Source: Prosapia bicincta (taxonomy: Eukaryota; Arthropoda; Insecta; Hemiptera; Cercopidae). Taken from it: 64,000 nucleotides of DNA. Below are positions 22,801-34,708 of the stretch, one piece after another. Both the position numbers and the translations under genes were made by a program. The notes under the pieces were generated by a model. That model was not told where the DNA came from and did not search any database. It saw nothing but the letters and a program-made list of their open reading frames with translations. The stretch lies in the NCBI GenBank assembly GCA_036971475.1, contig JBAIZL010000058.1, positions 1,102,001 through 1,166,000 on the forward strand, in the 5' to 3' direction. The first letter of the stretch is position 1. Every line of letters starts with the position of its first letter.

Positions 22801-23350
22801 AGTTGGCTATTCCCAAAATCCAACTGGGATGTCGAACATCACATAAATTGATACTAATGGGCACATGGTCGCTTCCATACGTGTTGTTAAGCACTGACCA
22901 TGTGTATCTAGTAGCCAGAATAGGGATGCAGAATGATAGGTCAACAGCTGTCCATTCACCAGTAGATGTTGCTAAATGAGTAGGTGAACCGTCATTTAGC
23001 AGACATAGGTCCAGTTCTGTTCTTACACTCTCCACTAGTTGACCTCGTGAGTAGCTAGTCGAAAATCCCCAAGACAAATGGTGGGCATTAAAATCTCCTA
23101 CCAATAAGAACGGAGTCGGTAACTGGCTTATTAAGTTTACTAGATTACTGTGTTGCAGATTTTCTCGTGGTGGCAAGTAGACTCAAAACACAGTGATTTT
23201 ATACGGGACAGCTGTTTGAATGGCTATTGCTTGTAAAGGAGTTATTAAGTTAAGAGAAACAGCATCAATACAGTCACGGGCTAGGATAGCTATGCTACTT
23301 CTAGCTCGATCTTCTGTAACGAAGTCCAATCTAAAAACTTAATACTCCCT
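19875..23350 (-). pseudogene. Non-LTR ORF2: endonuclease, reverse transcriptase, RNase H
   Basis: Order along the minus strand: APE endonuclease (ARDCIDAVSLNLITPLQAIA near 23290, LLVGDFNAHHLSW near 23115, YGSDHVPI near 22875); reverse transcriptase (CKLLEKVV near 21825, NEQCGFRQGRSSVNQLVLLE, FFDLEKAYDM, ENGVPQGSVL near 21475, active-site FVDD near 21370); thumb (RLATGAFRTSP near 20875); RNase H (VFTAELFAI near 20530, SDFKSAL, VSGHCGILGNTKADEA near 20310); and a C-terminal Cys/His segment (CQYCGDIFTIKHILVDC near 20000). Frame changes occur around 23170, 22330, 21620, 21110, 20860 and 20350. The enzyme would nick DNA and prime reverse transcription from its own mRNA. Confidence 0.88.
22388..22666. 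repeat. 140-bp tandem duplication inside non-LTR element
   Basis: Two nearly identical 140-bp units (22388-22527 and 22528-22666) lie between the endonuclease and reverse-transcriptase parts. Since 140 is not a multiple of three it also shifts the frame. Confidence 0.9.
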
Positions 23351-24054
23351 TAAATGGAATTTATGCGATTCATGTCTCCTGTAGACACACAAACATTGGA
23401 TACACATCTCGCACGAGTACTTTAAGATCTTCTATGTTCAAAGACATTTATCAATTTAGCAATGGATTTCTCTGACACCCATTGGTTCTCTCTCGTTTGA
23501 AGACGTCTCAGGCATACATTTCTCAGATTTCATATCCACCCGTTCACCCATCCTCAAGGATGGAATCTGAGGAAGTTTTGGTTTAGGAGGGGTGGTTTTT
23601 GCATTCCCTCCTTTTTTAACACTTTTTTTAATACCCGATAACAACGGTGGCGATGTGGTCTGATGTACCGCTGGTCTATGTGTTTCATTTTTTTTTCCAA
23701 AGTCTTCGGCACAGAAGGTTTATTACCCGTTGACAATGACTTCTGCACAGAAACACAAGGCTCACTTAATGATTTATTTCGTGCTCCAATTCCCCCAGGG
23801 ATTAGTACAAGAAATAAATCATAATCTGTTGCTCCAGGCTGTACCACATTCAAGTTCCATTTGTGGCTAAGGACAACAGGTGAGAAACTTGTTCTGTTAG
23901 AATATCAAGTTTCTTTGGCAGCTCAGCACAGTTGGTACAAGACGATTTGAAGTGGTCAGAGTAGCGGCATAAGTCTTGCCGTCAGCCTTTGGCCGAGTAG
24001 ATCTATAAATTTTTTTGGCCTCTGGAAACTATATCTTGTCTTTCGCCATGATGC

Positions 24055-24912
24055 CTAGGATAGCAGATTCCTTAAAAGTAGGGCAGTTGTAAGACCGTGC
24101 TGGGCCCCACCACAGTTGGCACACTTTGGAGGATTAACGCATTCCTTATCATCATTGCCTTCAACGCTACATTTACCCCATACGTTCTGCTTCGAACTGG
24201 TAGAGTTGATATGCCCAAAACACTGACACTTAAAGCAGCGCCTAGGGTTAGTCACATATGGTCTCAATGAGAGCCTTTGGTAAGCTGCAAGTAAGTATTC
24301 AGGTATTTCCGGTTTTTCCCAAAAGTGACAATAAAAGACGCTGTTGCTACTTTTTTGCCTTTGTCCATTTTCATGATAGGGACAACGTCCGTAACTGACT
24401 GAGACGACAGTTTGGACTTAACTTCATCAATTGGAATGTACATTAAATACATGTGATGACCTCCTTTGAGTAATTCATACCATGATCTGGTCAAAGAAAG
24501 AGGTCATTTTTGAACAAAGGGAACAAGTTGGTCTCTCGGTGGAGGTTGCAACTAACAGTGTTCAATTTCTAAGTTTCTTAATAGAGGCTACAGGACCTCC
24601 AGCACAGGCAGTAATAGCATTGTTAATCAGGAAAGGAGAAATTTTAGAAAGATCTTTCCTTTCCTCGGCACTAGAAAATATTAAATACTTTGGTGATGGC
24701 AATCTCGGTGGCGTTTCCACTATCAACTACTTACTCAAATCATTATTATTATGATTGTCAGGAGAATCCTGGCATTTCCTCTTTAAACTAGTCATATTTG
24801 ACAGGGTTTTTGAATCCATAAATTTTTTTAAGCAGCCATCGTGTAAAGCATTACAGGCGAGACTATAAGAATGGGTGTACTCTTGGATCACATTAAGATC
24901 ATTTCCAACCAT
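24055..24912 (-). pseudogene. Non-LTR ORF1 (gag-like, CCHC zinc knuckles)
   Basis: The minus strand carries LKGGHHMYLMYIPIDEVKS near 24470 and the conserved block SVTDVVPIMKMDKGKK, FIVTFGK. It then gives VTNPRRCFKCQCFGHINS near 24240 and ECVNPPKCANCGGAQHG near 24110, two zinc-knuckle remnants. A weaker N-terminal part extends to about 24912 (SLKRKCQDSPD). Such proteins coat the element's RNA. Some knuckle positions are lost and the frame changes near 24265 and between 24480 and 24730. Confidence 0.8.
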
Positions 24913-25559
24913 TAGAACTCTGAGGCCTATAGTTTTTCTCCTTAGCTCTACTGGATGTGCATCAGTCGAGAACTCATAATACTATGAACAGGCTCCGACA
25001 CCTGTGCAACGCGGACACTCCCTGACCAAGACCGAAGCGGCTAGCAAACCAGAAACCCCGCTTACATCTTCGGCATAGCAAGCTCACATCAGCGTCCCAG
25101 ACCAGAGTTTGTCAAGCTCTGGCCTTTTAGCACTCCAAACGCAAAACTGTTCTGACCAGTCAAAGTCACCTACAAAGAATATGTGAGTGTTAATTTGTAA
25201 AGATTTTGTTGTGGATGTGGTGTTTGTTGAAAGTGTATGAAGTGTATACTTCAGTGAAGTGAGTGTTGTTAGTAGTGTGTATGTTAGGCTAGGGTACTAC
25301 GAGGTGGGCTTGTCCACACCCCCCTGCGGATCGTTAGAACTGAAGTCAAATACCAATTGAGGAAATCCTAAATAATAGATGACGGAACAGGACCACACCT
25401 AATAGCTTTAAATTACTAATATAACTTATTTACAGTTATATATTTATAAACAATATTAAATACTTATAAAAAGTAATCAATCAGTTAAAATTTGTAATAA
25501 TAATTATATAAAAAATTATCAAATATTTCAAGAACTTGGTTACAAAAGAAAAAACCAAG

Positions 25560-25860
25560 TAAAACCAGGAATTGGGTCTTAATCAGTGTTCTTCAACAAA
25601 TTACTTTCTAGTTTCACTAAAACATTGTTGTAACTTTTAGAATATTAAAAACAATATTTTGCCTACCTTTCCGCTACCAGTATGTAATTCATGGCCAATA
25701 TTCAAGATTTGTTTAGCTTGCTGGACTTTTCCTGATTCTCATATTTTGTATATGTGATAAATATTCTTTAAGCTTGGCTATGCCTCTCCTCCTTTTTGCC
25801 AATGTACACTTTGTCACAAGTTTTACAACTAACTAATAATACAGATTTCTGTCCTATCTA
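25560..25860 (-). pseudogene. Penelope-like GIY-YIG domain fragment, family E host
   Basis: The minus strand reads VSCKTCDKVYIGK near 25840, the Cys pair and start of the GIY-YIG fold, followed by a shifted stretch and ILNIGHELHTGSGK near 25690. Downstream positions match the usual C-terminal layout of Penelope-like proteins, so the apparent splice donor near 25670 is not taken as a host exon. It pairs with the reverse-transcriptase fragment at 26197-26433. Confidence 0.6.
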
Positions 25861-25984
25861 ACATCGAAAGTTTATCCTTACGATTTTGTAATAGATCAGT
25901 CAACTTATTAGGTACCTATGGGCTACTTTTAAAAGTTTTTGAAAATCTCATCTAAGCCTCAAGTAAAGAATATGTTAAAAGGTA

Positions 25985-26196
25985 GTTAAAAATTTCCTGG
26001 TATTGGGATCACTTGGCAAAAAACCACTACTTACTGATATTTTTCAGCAGACACGTTTCACACTTGAACAATTTACTGACCTAGTGTGAAACTCTTCTAC
26101 TGAAAAATATCATTAAGTAGTGATTTGCCAAATGATACCAATAGTAGTAATTTTAAAAAACATCAAGATGTACAACAAAAAAACTGCAAGTTTTAA
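25985..26196. repeat. Inverted-repeat Penelope-like end, family E
   Basis: 'gatatttttcagcagacacg' is mirrored by 'actgaaaaatatcattaagtag' about 60 bp away. 'ctgacctagtgtgaaac' lies between. The same structure occurs at 32810-33060 and partly at 59467-59532. It splits the two Penelope coding fragments beside it. Confidence 0.65.
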
Positions 26197-26433
26197 TATC
26201 CATTTAGATATATCTTCTTGTTGAAAGATGGTGAAATTTGCATTTAATTTCCTACAGTTTAGTTTCCTTGAAATATTATTATTAATTATAAGATCAAACC
26301 ATAATAATAAATTATCAACCAGTTTATAAGTGTAACTATGGTTGACTATGGTGTAACTATCATTGAATACATTATTATTGGTAGGCTTTCCATAAATCTC
26401 AAACATAATTTTTGAGTTCTTTTTCTTACACAA
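26197..26433 (-). pseudogene. Penelope-like reverse transcriptase fragment
   Basis: The minus strand encodes KNSKIMFEIYGKPTNNNVF, matching the block after the Penelope active site that usually reads F-x-I-Y-R-K-P-T, then a His-containing segment (VNHSYTYKLVD). The active site itself and the fingers are not legible. This is a short remnant. Confidence 0.6.
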
Positions 26434-26449
26434 ACGATCTAAAATAGGT

Positions 26450-28150
26450 TAAGCAAGAACATATCCAAAATTAGCTTTGTATGAGTAAATCACTTAGTCC
26501 ACTTGGAAACTTTTTTGTAGTAGTTTTTTTTAGGTTTTTATTAGAACAATAATTTTTTGCTTTTTATAAACTTGATCCAATCCCGTAACAGCATTGTTAA
26601 TTAAGAAGGACAATATTTCAAAAAAATCTTTTCCCCTTTTTACAAAAAATAAAATTCATAAACTCTGATGGGGACAACCCAGGTATTGATGATGCCCCTT
26701 TTACCTTGTTACTATCACTACTAACCCATTGTGGTTTACGGGCTAGGTCAACTAGTTACCTCAATTTATTAGTAGTGGGTATAAAGACTAGCTCAGCTAA
26801 CATTGAATGCCGTTATTGTTTGATTTGTTTGGTCCAAGAGAGTTTATTTTCTGATTTGTAATGCACAGGACTAGTCTGTGCTTTATAAGGGATATTTATA
26901 AGTCTCGATATTTACAGCATAAATAAAGAAAGCCCATTGATCTTCTGTCAGACATCTAAATATTAAAATGCTTCAGCAGTTTTATATCAACTGGAGTAAG
27001 AAGCTCAGTATAGATTTTACTCAGTGTTGATCAATAGTGTAAATATTTTTATAATTAGTGTATTCTTGTGTGCATATGAAATGAACAATAATAGTGAGGC
27101 CTAGAATCAAAAGCAAACTTCAAACTGTAAGTAACTTTTAATTTGTATTACTGATTATGATTATACATAATAATAAATAACAAATAATAAACCAACTAAG
27201 GTAAAAAATAACAAATACAAAAAATTACACCTGTATAAAAAATATAATATTTAGTGCTTTATAACTGAGAATATTTTTGTAGTGAAATACAATTAAATTG
27301 ACGAGAGGAATGAATACCCACTAGTATTCCCGCACATGTAATTAGATCCGCAATCGGTTAATAAAATATCACCAAGTAAAACCATATGTTGCCTCTTTCC
27401 TTCAACCAATGTTGATGGTATTTCCAATACCATTTAATTTGGTAAAGTCAAATCAACTAATTAATTTTACAATTTTTGGTTTCTGTATCTTGTTTGATTG
27501 TATGTTTCATGTCAGAAGCCAAGAAATTTTGCACTCCATCATTTAAAGCATTAAAAAGAACATACAAAAACTCTGAAACATATAAAAATTACAAAAACCC
27601 ACCACAAAATATACTAAATGATTAAACATACTCGCAAACAAACAGGATATTCAAAAACATAATAAAAATCTACACTCAGAACAATGACATATCATAGAAC
27701 CTCAAAACACCACAGATTTACAAAAACACAACACATTTGAACAGACCGTCTAGTCCATGACTTGCAACATTGAACATTATAGAGAGAACATGTGGAAGAC
27801 GTCTGCTGAGAAATATCAGCGAGTAATATTTTTCTGCCCAAGTTAAATTCCTAAATAAGTGTAGTTTCATATCAATTAATTAATAATATCCTTATAAAAA
27901 AACTTCGTATTTGTCCATATAGAATAATTGAATAAGTTAATTTTCCTACCATATTGAAGAACTAGTAATGAGCAAAGTATGAGATTCATCTAGACAAGAA
28001 AACTCTCCACCCACTCAATGTTTATACAGTACTACTTAAAAGTCACCGAATGTGAGAAGTTTTTTCTATTGATCTAGTCAACACATACAAATAATTTGAA
28101 AATGTTCACACACACAAATATTAATTTTGTTATATGAATGCCAAAATCAA
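26450..28150. other. Spacer without recognisable gene
   Basis: No coding exon seen. A short element-end-like word (tgctgagaaatatcagcgag near 27800) resembles family E ends. Confidence 0.4.
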
Positions 28151-28161
28151 GGATTTACTAA

Positions 28162-28425
28162 GTGTATTGTAATGATTGTGATCAAATGTACATTGGGCAG
28201 ACTAGAAGAAAAGTTTTACCAAGATTTATAGAGCATATTAGAGATATAAAATATGAAAGGTTAGATAAGTCAAGAATTCTGGTCATATATTAGACCAATC
28301 ATTATTTAGATGTTAATAATGTCAAATAAATAAAGAATGTTAGAAACAATAAATTGTTGAATAGTTTTGATAGTTTATATATTAGTAAATTTAATCCTGA
28401 GATTTTATTAAATTTAAAACAGAAC
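28162..28425 (+). pseudogene. Penelope-like GIY-YIG domain fragment
   Basis: The plus strand encodes VYCNDCDQMYIGQTRRKV and LPRFIEHIRDIKYERLDKS, the Cys pair, the YIG motif and the conserved Arg-x-x-Glu-His of the domain. It continues, with a stop, into LNSFDSLYISKFNPEILLN. No reverse transcriptase is found to the left. It differs clearly from families A and B. Confidence 0.72.
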
Positions 28426-29229
28426 GTCTATTCTAAATTCTATTTTGTATTAACTTTTAAAGTGAATGTTATGATTTTTATATATAATGTTGGATTAGTT
28501 ACTATTTTTCCTTTCTTATAAATTTAATGTACAAGAATTTGTTTTAATGTTATCTATAAGCTAAGATGATGGAACTTCTGTTAAGAGTAGAGGTCTCGGC
28601 GTTCTGAGTGGGAGAAACTAGTTTAGTTCATTATAAATATGGGAACTGTGTAGAGTTAGGTAGTATGTATTGTCATGTCTCTAAAGCTTGGTTACTTTGT
28701 AACCGAAATGTACAAAAGACTAGAATAAAAATATATGTGGTTAGAGGTTGTGTGTATCATTTATTAATAATAAGCCACAGAAAATTATAGCTAGTAATTA
28801 GTGATCCCACAATTATTATTCACTTCAGATGTACACAAAAATGTACTTGTTATAAACTAGGTTTCACTAGGTCCTGTGTTACTGCAGTTTTTTCATGTTT
28901 ACGCAGTATGACACAAAAACATCAACTACTGACCTACATCGAATTAAATGAGTACACTAAGCAAGAAAGTCCACTTGATATAAAAACTGATGATGGGTCT
29001 ACCATGTCCACCAAGTATAGAACGTCAAACAGAAGGAAAACTTATGGGGTATAATTATCTATACCTATCTATGCTGTTTCGAAAGACGATAAATATCCAT
29101 TAGGGAGCACAAACACCTAATCTTGTATGTCACACATAAAAAAATAAACTCTCTTAGAGCAAACACCCAATGATTATAGTCAATGGCAAGCAAATGACGT
29201 CTGAATGGCCTCTACAACTAATGTGTAGT

Positions 29230-29715
29230 GATGAACATATTTTGTCCATAAAACATAGGAGTTAATAATGCTTAAACTTTGAAAAAATTTAAACATTAGT
29301 TGAGTGCACAAAAAAACACTAAATTGTATGAATGTATGTTTTTTTTGTAATTGTTCCGTTTAGGCATGTAAGCGATTTCGACTGAAAAATTTACTGGCCG
29401 ATGCAGAAACTCATAGGTATATACTAATGTTCTATAAAAATTATAACAAAATCTATCCTAACTGGATACTTTATAAGTATATTTTTGTGAGTGGAAGGTT
29501 TTTTATTTCTTGTATTCGTTATGAGTTCAGCATCGGTCGGTATATTTTTCAAGCCGAAATTGCTTACGTAGCTAAATAGAACAATTACCTTTTTCAAACA
29601 AAAGACTATTTTCTGTCCATATAACATAACAATAATAGTGCTTAAACTTTGACAAAATCTAAACATTACTTGAGTGTACAAAAAGACATCAAATTGTATG
29701 AACTGAATTTTTTTT
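29230..29715. repeat. Composite direct and inverted repeat
   Basis: A segment of about 95 bp with 'cttaaactttga(c/a)aaaat' occurs at 29235-29345 and again at 29614-29715. Between them, 29350-29410 and 29510-29600 are inverted copies of about 70 bp ('gtaagcgatttcg' against 'cgaaattgcttac'). The layout suggests an old fold-back element with duplicated flanks. Confidence 0.6.
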
Positions 29716-30177
29716 CAAACAAAAGGCTATTTTATGCTACATTCCATACTTATACATCTATTTTACAATCTAGTAATAAGGTTGACGAAAATTTGGTTTT
29801 AAAAATTATTACTAATAAGTTGTTAATATGTGAAAAAAGTAACTTTTTGTATTTTCAGCAGAAAAAGAGTTGATATTCGTGTTCTACACATTAAAATTCG
29901 AGTAATTATTAAGATCAGCAAGATTTTTTTATTGCTGGTCAATTAGACCATCCTGAACACCAATCTGAAGTTATTTTTTACGGCAAACACTAATTAACAT
30001 AAAATAAAATGAAATAACCTAACCTAACCTAGGTGATTACCATCTCTCTGATCGCACGAAATATTTTATTCTCGTTAAAAATGTGTAAATATTTGTGGCA
30101 GTCATGTGACCCGCAAGATGCTTTCCGATTGGCAGACAGATGCCATGTGACTTTTCAACTGAAAGAGCGCGTATTTA

Positions 30178-30372
30178 ATGTATGTGGACTGGGATGGATC
30201 TTGCTACACATTATATTTCGAAGCTTGTTTGTTCGATGAAAAGCGGGTTATTGAGGCTTTATGTTCGCACAACATGCTCCCGATAAAGACGAACTGTTTG
30301 AAGTGCAGTAACACAGTGAAGATCACGGACGACTTCAAGTTTAAGTGTGTGAAGGTTATTTCAGAGCGGTAG
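30178..30372 (+). pseudogene. Possible ISXO2/IS1595-like transposase N-terminus
   Basis: The frame ends in ALCSHNMLPIKTNCLKCSNTV and KITDDFKFKCVK. This resembles the N-terminal zinc-binding segment of ISXO2/Merlin-type transposases in insect genomes (leader, CxxC, then a Cys pair ending the finger). Only about 60 residues are present and the DDE domain is missing, so the call is tentative. Confidence 0.35.
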
Positions 30373-30428
30373 TCGCTGATCTTAATTATTACCAACATTT
30401 GTTTAGTTTATAAAAAAAAATTGGATTG

Positions 30429-31212
30429 AAATGCAGTACTCCGGCACTATACGATATTTTGGGAAATTGTTCAAAACCACCAAATTGGACGATATCCACA
30501 AGAATTTTTTTTAAATAGAAGTAGGAAAGTTACTTTTTTTCAATTTAAAGTAGGGTAATAAATTCAGCGCGGATGTAGAAGTTGTGAATAGGCGCGGAGT
30601 GATACTACATCACAGTGCTGCGCATAAGGTTGTACGCATTGTCCGCGGTACGTCACGCAACCTTACGTGTGTAGATATTTGAGAAACAACTTCTCCAGTT
30701 AGGATAAATTTGGTTTTAAATTTATACAATACTGTATACCTATATTAAAATTTACCGAAAAAGTGTCAAGTCAGGTTAGGTTTGGTTTTAATTTTATACA
30801 TTGAAATTCAGTTGTAAAATCACGAAGCATTTGTATAACTCTGCGCCTATTCACAACTTCGCCTAATTTTTATACATATATTTAAATATACTTATAAAGT
30901 CTCCAGTTAGGATAGATTTGGTTTTAAATTTATACAATAATGTATACCTATATTAAAATTTACCGAAAAAGTGTCAAGTCAGGTTAGATTTGGTTTTAAT
31001 TTCATACATTGGTTGTAACATCACGAAGCATTTGTATCACTCCGCGCCTATTCACAACTTCTACATCCGCGGTGAATATTTTACGCTACTTTAAATTGAA
31101 AAAAAAAGTAACTTTCCGAGGTCAATTTTAAAAAAATTCTTGTGGATAGCGTCCTATTTGGTGGTGTTAAACCATTTCCCAAAATATCGTATGGCGCCGA
31201 GCTTCTGCATTT
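30429..31212. mobile_element. Non-autonomous element with ~178-bp inverted repeats
   Basis: 30429-30605 and 31034-31212 are inverted copies (outer 'aaatgcag', shared 'atacgatattttgggaaat', inner 'gaataggcgcggagtgatac'). The interior holds a duplicated block of about 209 bp period ('tttggttttaaatttataca' at 30711 and 30920). There is no coding capacity. It begins 56 bp after the ISXO2-like fragment. Family unknown. Confidence 0.75.
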
Positions 31213-32248
31213 TTACCAAAAATTGTTCAAACCAAAGTCATTAAGACTATATTTTTAAGGAATGTTTGTTTGATTAACATATGTAAAAGCAAAACAAATA
31301 TGTGTGGAGTAGCCAACTACTATGCAATTTATTTTATGACTAGAGACTGAAATATGGCAGAAATGGATCAGAAACATATAATTCCTGAATTTTAACATAG
31401 GCATTTCACTTATCATAAGGTTAAAAGCCTAGAAGCCTAAACCTACAAGCTCTTCTTATACCTTATTAATCAAATGTCCATAGTTGGCATTCTCGTTTTA
31501 ACTAAGTAGGTACTTGAACACTTAATAGCTATTTAATGCTAAACATATGACAAAATTTACCATTCTACAAAGCTAACTTACCTAGGGTAAGAAAATGTAG
31601 CTCCTAGTCCAGCTATTCAGTCTAATAAAAAGACACTGCTTACCTCTTCAGATCAACTCAGAAAATACAATTTGTATGACTTGATTAACCTTGTAACCAA
31701 TTTAATATATTACTTGTAAACTAAAAATGATTAAAAATAAATACAACTATCTCCTAAACTGTTGTATACAGTTTTGACAACTAAACCCAACATGGCAAAT
31801 GGTGTATTACGAGCACGCACACAAAACAAAAAAGATTACAACCTGGGACTTAGATAGTCTGTCTGTTTTCTAGTGGTCCGTTATATATTCTATGCTATTG
31901 ACTCGACAGATTTGTCAATGTTTCGCTAAAAAATTTCCTTAAAGAAAATATTAATTACATTTAATAAAGTTTTAAAATTATATATTGAATAAATTTATGC
32001 AATATAAAAATTTAGTAACTCATTAAAAAATTCTCCCAATGAAGTTTTTACAATTTTATACTAATTACTTATAACAATTTCAAGAAATCTGATTGACTGT
32101 AATTATATTATGCATATACAACTATTTTACATTGTATCTGTTATAACTTTTAGTAACTGAAAAACAATACTATAATTTAGAATGTACTTATTCATAAGGT
32201 ATATTGATATTTATTAATTCCATCTTCACGTGAACTACTAGTTTTCAC
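31213..32248. other. Spacer without recognisable gene
   Basis: No coding exon, repeat or element end identified. Confidence 0.4.
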
Positions 32249-32390
32249 TAAACACTTGTAAATATTTATAAACTTGCCTATAGTAGCACTTACTTATATT
32301 TGTTGAGGACGGCCGTTTCGGGAGATGTGTCCCATTGTCAACTCAGACAGTAATTCACCGCAAGTTTGAAAATATTTACAAGTGTTTAGT
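32249..32390. repeat. Fold-back Penelope-like end, family D
   Basis: 'ctaaacacttgtaaatattt' at 32249 is mirrored by 'aaatatttacaagtgtttag' ending 32390. In the loop the minus strand reads CCCGAAACGGCCGTC, the GAAAC-plus-GTC part of a hammerhead-like motif. The same sequence, in the opposite sense, is at 36810-36905. Confidence 0.65.
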
Positions 32391-32809
32391 TATAGTTTTT
32401 GTACAAAACTTTACATTATGTGCCTATATTTATGAATCATACTCAACTCCGAAATAATTTATTGGCAGTTTAAGTAGTTTAAAAGATAATGTCCAATATC
32501 CCTGTAGATGGTTTTTACTTTAATTTTTGTATACAGGCCAAACAATTAAGTTGCAGGCCAAACAAAGAGGTTCCCAGTATTGCTTTCAACTCTTAATTCA
32601 GATCGTTCACACGCAGTAGAAGTGTCCTAAAACTCCATTTTATATACTCCTAGTTATCAAAAGTTTTGAAATTCTAAATTCAAATTGGTTTATATTACGA
32701 CCAATTATAGACAACAATTTAAAGAACATATTAATAATTCAATACATTACTCTACAATTGGAATCCTTTAGCGAGCTGAAGAAATTTAGTTATTTATAAT
32801 ACTACTACT

Positions 32810-33060
32810 ATTGGTTTCACTTGGGGAAAACCTACCGCTTACTAATATTTTTCAGCAGACACATTTTAACTAGATCAGTGCATTGTTAAATGCTGTAAGT
32901 CACAGATAACACTCGTCGTCCATTGCACTGACTTAGTGCGAAAGGCGTTTGCCGAAAAATATGAGTAGGTGCTTTTTTTGCCAAGTGATACCAAAAGTGT
33001 AATTTATAAGAAAATCCTCAAGATTTACAATACAAAAACTGCAAGTATTAAATGTTTTCC
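32810..33060. repeat. Inverted-repeat Penelope-like end, family E
   Basis: Homologous to 25985-26196: 'taatatttttcagcagacac' and 'gccgaaaaatatgagtaggt' are mirrored, with 'ctgacttagtgcgaaa' and 'tgccaagtgatacc' shared. No coding part is attached. Confidence 0.65.
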
Positions 33061-33145
33061 TACAAAACTTAAAATTTATATTATTTGATTCCATCTTCAC
33101 ATCAGCTACTAGCACTTATTAGTACTAGTACTTACTTACTGCTTA

Positions 33146-34253
33146 CTAACCAACGCCTACTCTCAGCTGCTGAACAATTTGGTTATGCGCTGACCAATAT
33201 AGTTGAACCTCCTCAAGTGGGTAATCATCATCTCCAGAGTGGTTGAGTGCATTGCATTTCAGTAGATGATCGGCATCCATCATATCATATCCACAGAGAC
33301 GGCATTCCGGTGTTGGGACCAAACCGATGCGATGTAGATGGGCAGCCTGGTAGTCATGGCCAGTCTGCATTCTGAACTTGGCAACGCCTACAGCTCCTAG
33401 AAGTCTGTGGTTGATTAGTCCTGTGAAGACAGGGTTTTCCCATTTTCTTCCTGCTGATTGCTGAGTGAGGTGGAGTTTACTAGCCCAGTCGATAATTGTG
33501 TTGATGAGGGCTTTTGTAATTTGGAACAAGGGCATATAAATAGGTCGGCCATGGATGTGCCTTTTTTGGCCAGAAAGTCTGCCCTCTCATTTCCATAGAT
33601 GCTAACCTGACTATTGGGATACATTGTAAAGTTGTATGCCAACTTTTATTTGCCAGGTGCTCCAGGTCTTTTCTTGTTTCCATTGTCCTTTTGCAGCCTG
33701 TATCCATATTGCGCGATAGGTTTCAGAGAGCCGCTTGTCAATCGACAAAGAAAACTACCTTTTTATGGGCTGTTTTGTTCAGGCTGCTGCTGCTTGTACG
33801 GCTGCTATTTCTTCATAATAGTTGCTCTGGGGAGCTCCCACTGCTAGTTATCCCTCAAAATTGCCACTGTATTAGGCAGCTCAGGTTGCATCTGTTTCCA
33901 ATACTGATGACCCATTTTTATATATATGTAACCATCCTGGTTGTGGGTAATCTTCATTGATTATATGCAATATTGCCTGCTTTAATTCTATGTCCAGGGA
34001 TGCTGGTTTTGGCTGATTGTGGCTCTTCAAACTGCAATTAGCTCTTGGTAGATTGTGGAGAAACTTGTGACAATCTGTAAGTAGTGCTGGCTTCTCTAAG
34101 AATATTCCATATGTTCGAGTTAGCGCTCGAAGTTTCAATTTGCTTTGACCTACCTAACAGCTGTACCGTGACGTATTGGTCACGTGATCTTTGACCCGCT
34201 AATCGATATCCGAAAACTATTGATTTTCTTGGATGAACTCTATGCACCCCCAC
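33146..34253 (-). pseudogene. RNase H and C-terminal part of a second non-LTR retroelement
   Basis: The minus strand gives PGWLHIYKNGSSV near 33950, where the RNase H catalytic Asp of the IYTDGS motif appears as Asn. A decayed middle follows (YGNERADFLAKKGT near 33590). Then comes a well-kept C-terminal zinc segment: RMQTGHDYQAAHLHRIGLVP, CRLCGYDMMDADHLLKC near 33260. This 'TGHDY..HL.RIG' block is typical of retroelements in insects. The reverse transcriptase is missing, so it is a fragment. It differs from the element at 19.8-25.3 kb. Confidence 0.75.
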
Positions 34254-34708
34254 TCCCTTCTTATTTTCTACGTTAATTTCCGCTTCAACACAAAGTAGAA
34301 TCGTTCTGACCCTCGAATAGTGCAGTCCTACGTTAAACCTCGTAGCCTATTCCGCATGGCTTTTGTTTCAGACAATTTAAAGTACCGCTTTCGTTCGTTA
34401 ATTGTGCTTAAGGTGCGGACCGCGTTAATGAACTTTTAATGAACATTTTAATGAACATTTTAACTGTATATTTTCGCCGTGTTAGTAAAAGTGTCGCCCG
34501 ATTTCGCCGGTTGCGCAATCTTAGTGCGTGTACTCGCGGCAATAAACTAAGTGCTTTGTAAGCTTAACTTTTACGTTTACTCATATTTCAATTGAGTTTT
34601 TTAGTTGCGTGATCGCCTTCAAGAATTCTACGCTGCCTGAGACGACCACAGTACTGTGGAGACTTCACCTCGATTCCAACGTCGCATCACTTCTTAACTA
34701 TGGTAAGT
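34254..34708 (+). promoter_or_regulatory. Possible promoter and 5' exon ending at an ATG-GTAAGT donor
   Basis: CpG dinucleotides are frequent at 34320-34690 compared with the CpG-poor transposon DNA around it. An ATG at 34700-34702 is followed directly by a consensus donor GTAAGT, an arrangement seen in genes whose first coding exon holds only the start codon. I found no matching second exon, so this may be chance or part of a retroelement leader. Confidence 0.25.

Larger units (their letters stand above)
19800..25330 (-). mobile_element. Jockey-superfamily non-LTR retrotransposon, decayed
   Basis: Running on the minus strand from about 25.3 kb to 19.8 kb are a CCHC gag-like protein, an APE-type endonuclease, a reverse transcriptase, an RNase H and a terminal Cys/His domain, in the order expected for an RNase H-bearing Jockey/I/R1-type element. 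Length is close to full for the group. The 5' limit is placed by eye before the non-coding stretch near 25.3 kb. Many stops and shifts and a 140-bp tandem duplication show that it is dead. Confidence 0.85.

Noticed and set aside
25660..25760. Open stretch ending in AAAG|GTAGGC on the minus strand, like a host exon
   Set aside because: Upstream sequence in the adjacent frame reads as a Penelope GIY-YIG domain, so it belongs to a mobile element.
30016..30031. Three AACCT units (CCTAA), like the insect telomere repeat TTAGG
   Set aside because: Only three units in AT-rich DNA; no longer array, so no telomere or interstitial telomere is claimed.
31575..31640. Two apparent minus-strand splice donors (GTAAGT, GTAAGC) with a possible 40-nt microexon
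   Set aside because: All three frames of the small exon hit stops, and the upstream one has no coherent reading frame; probably chance.
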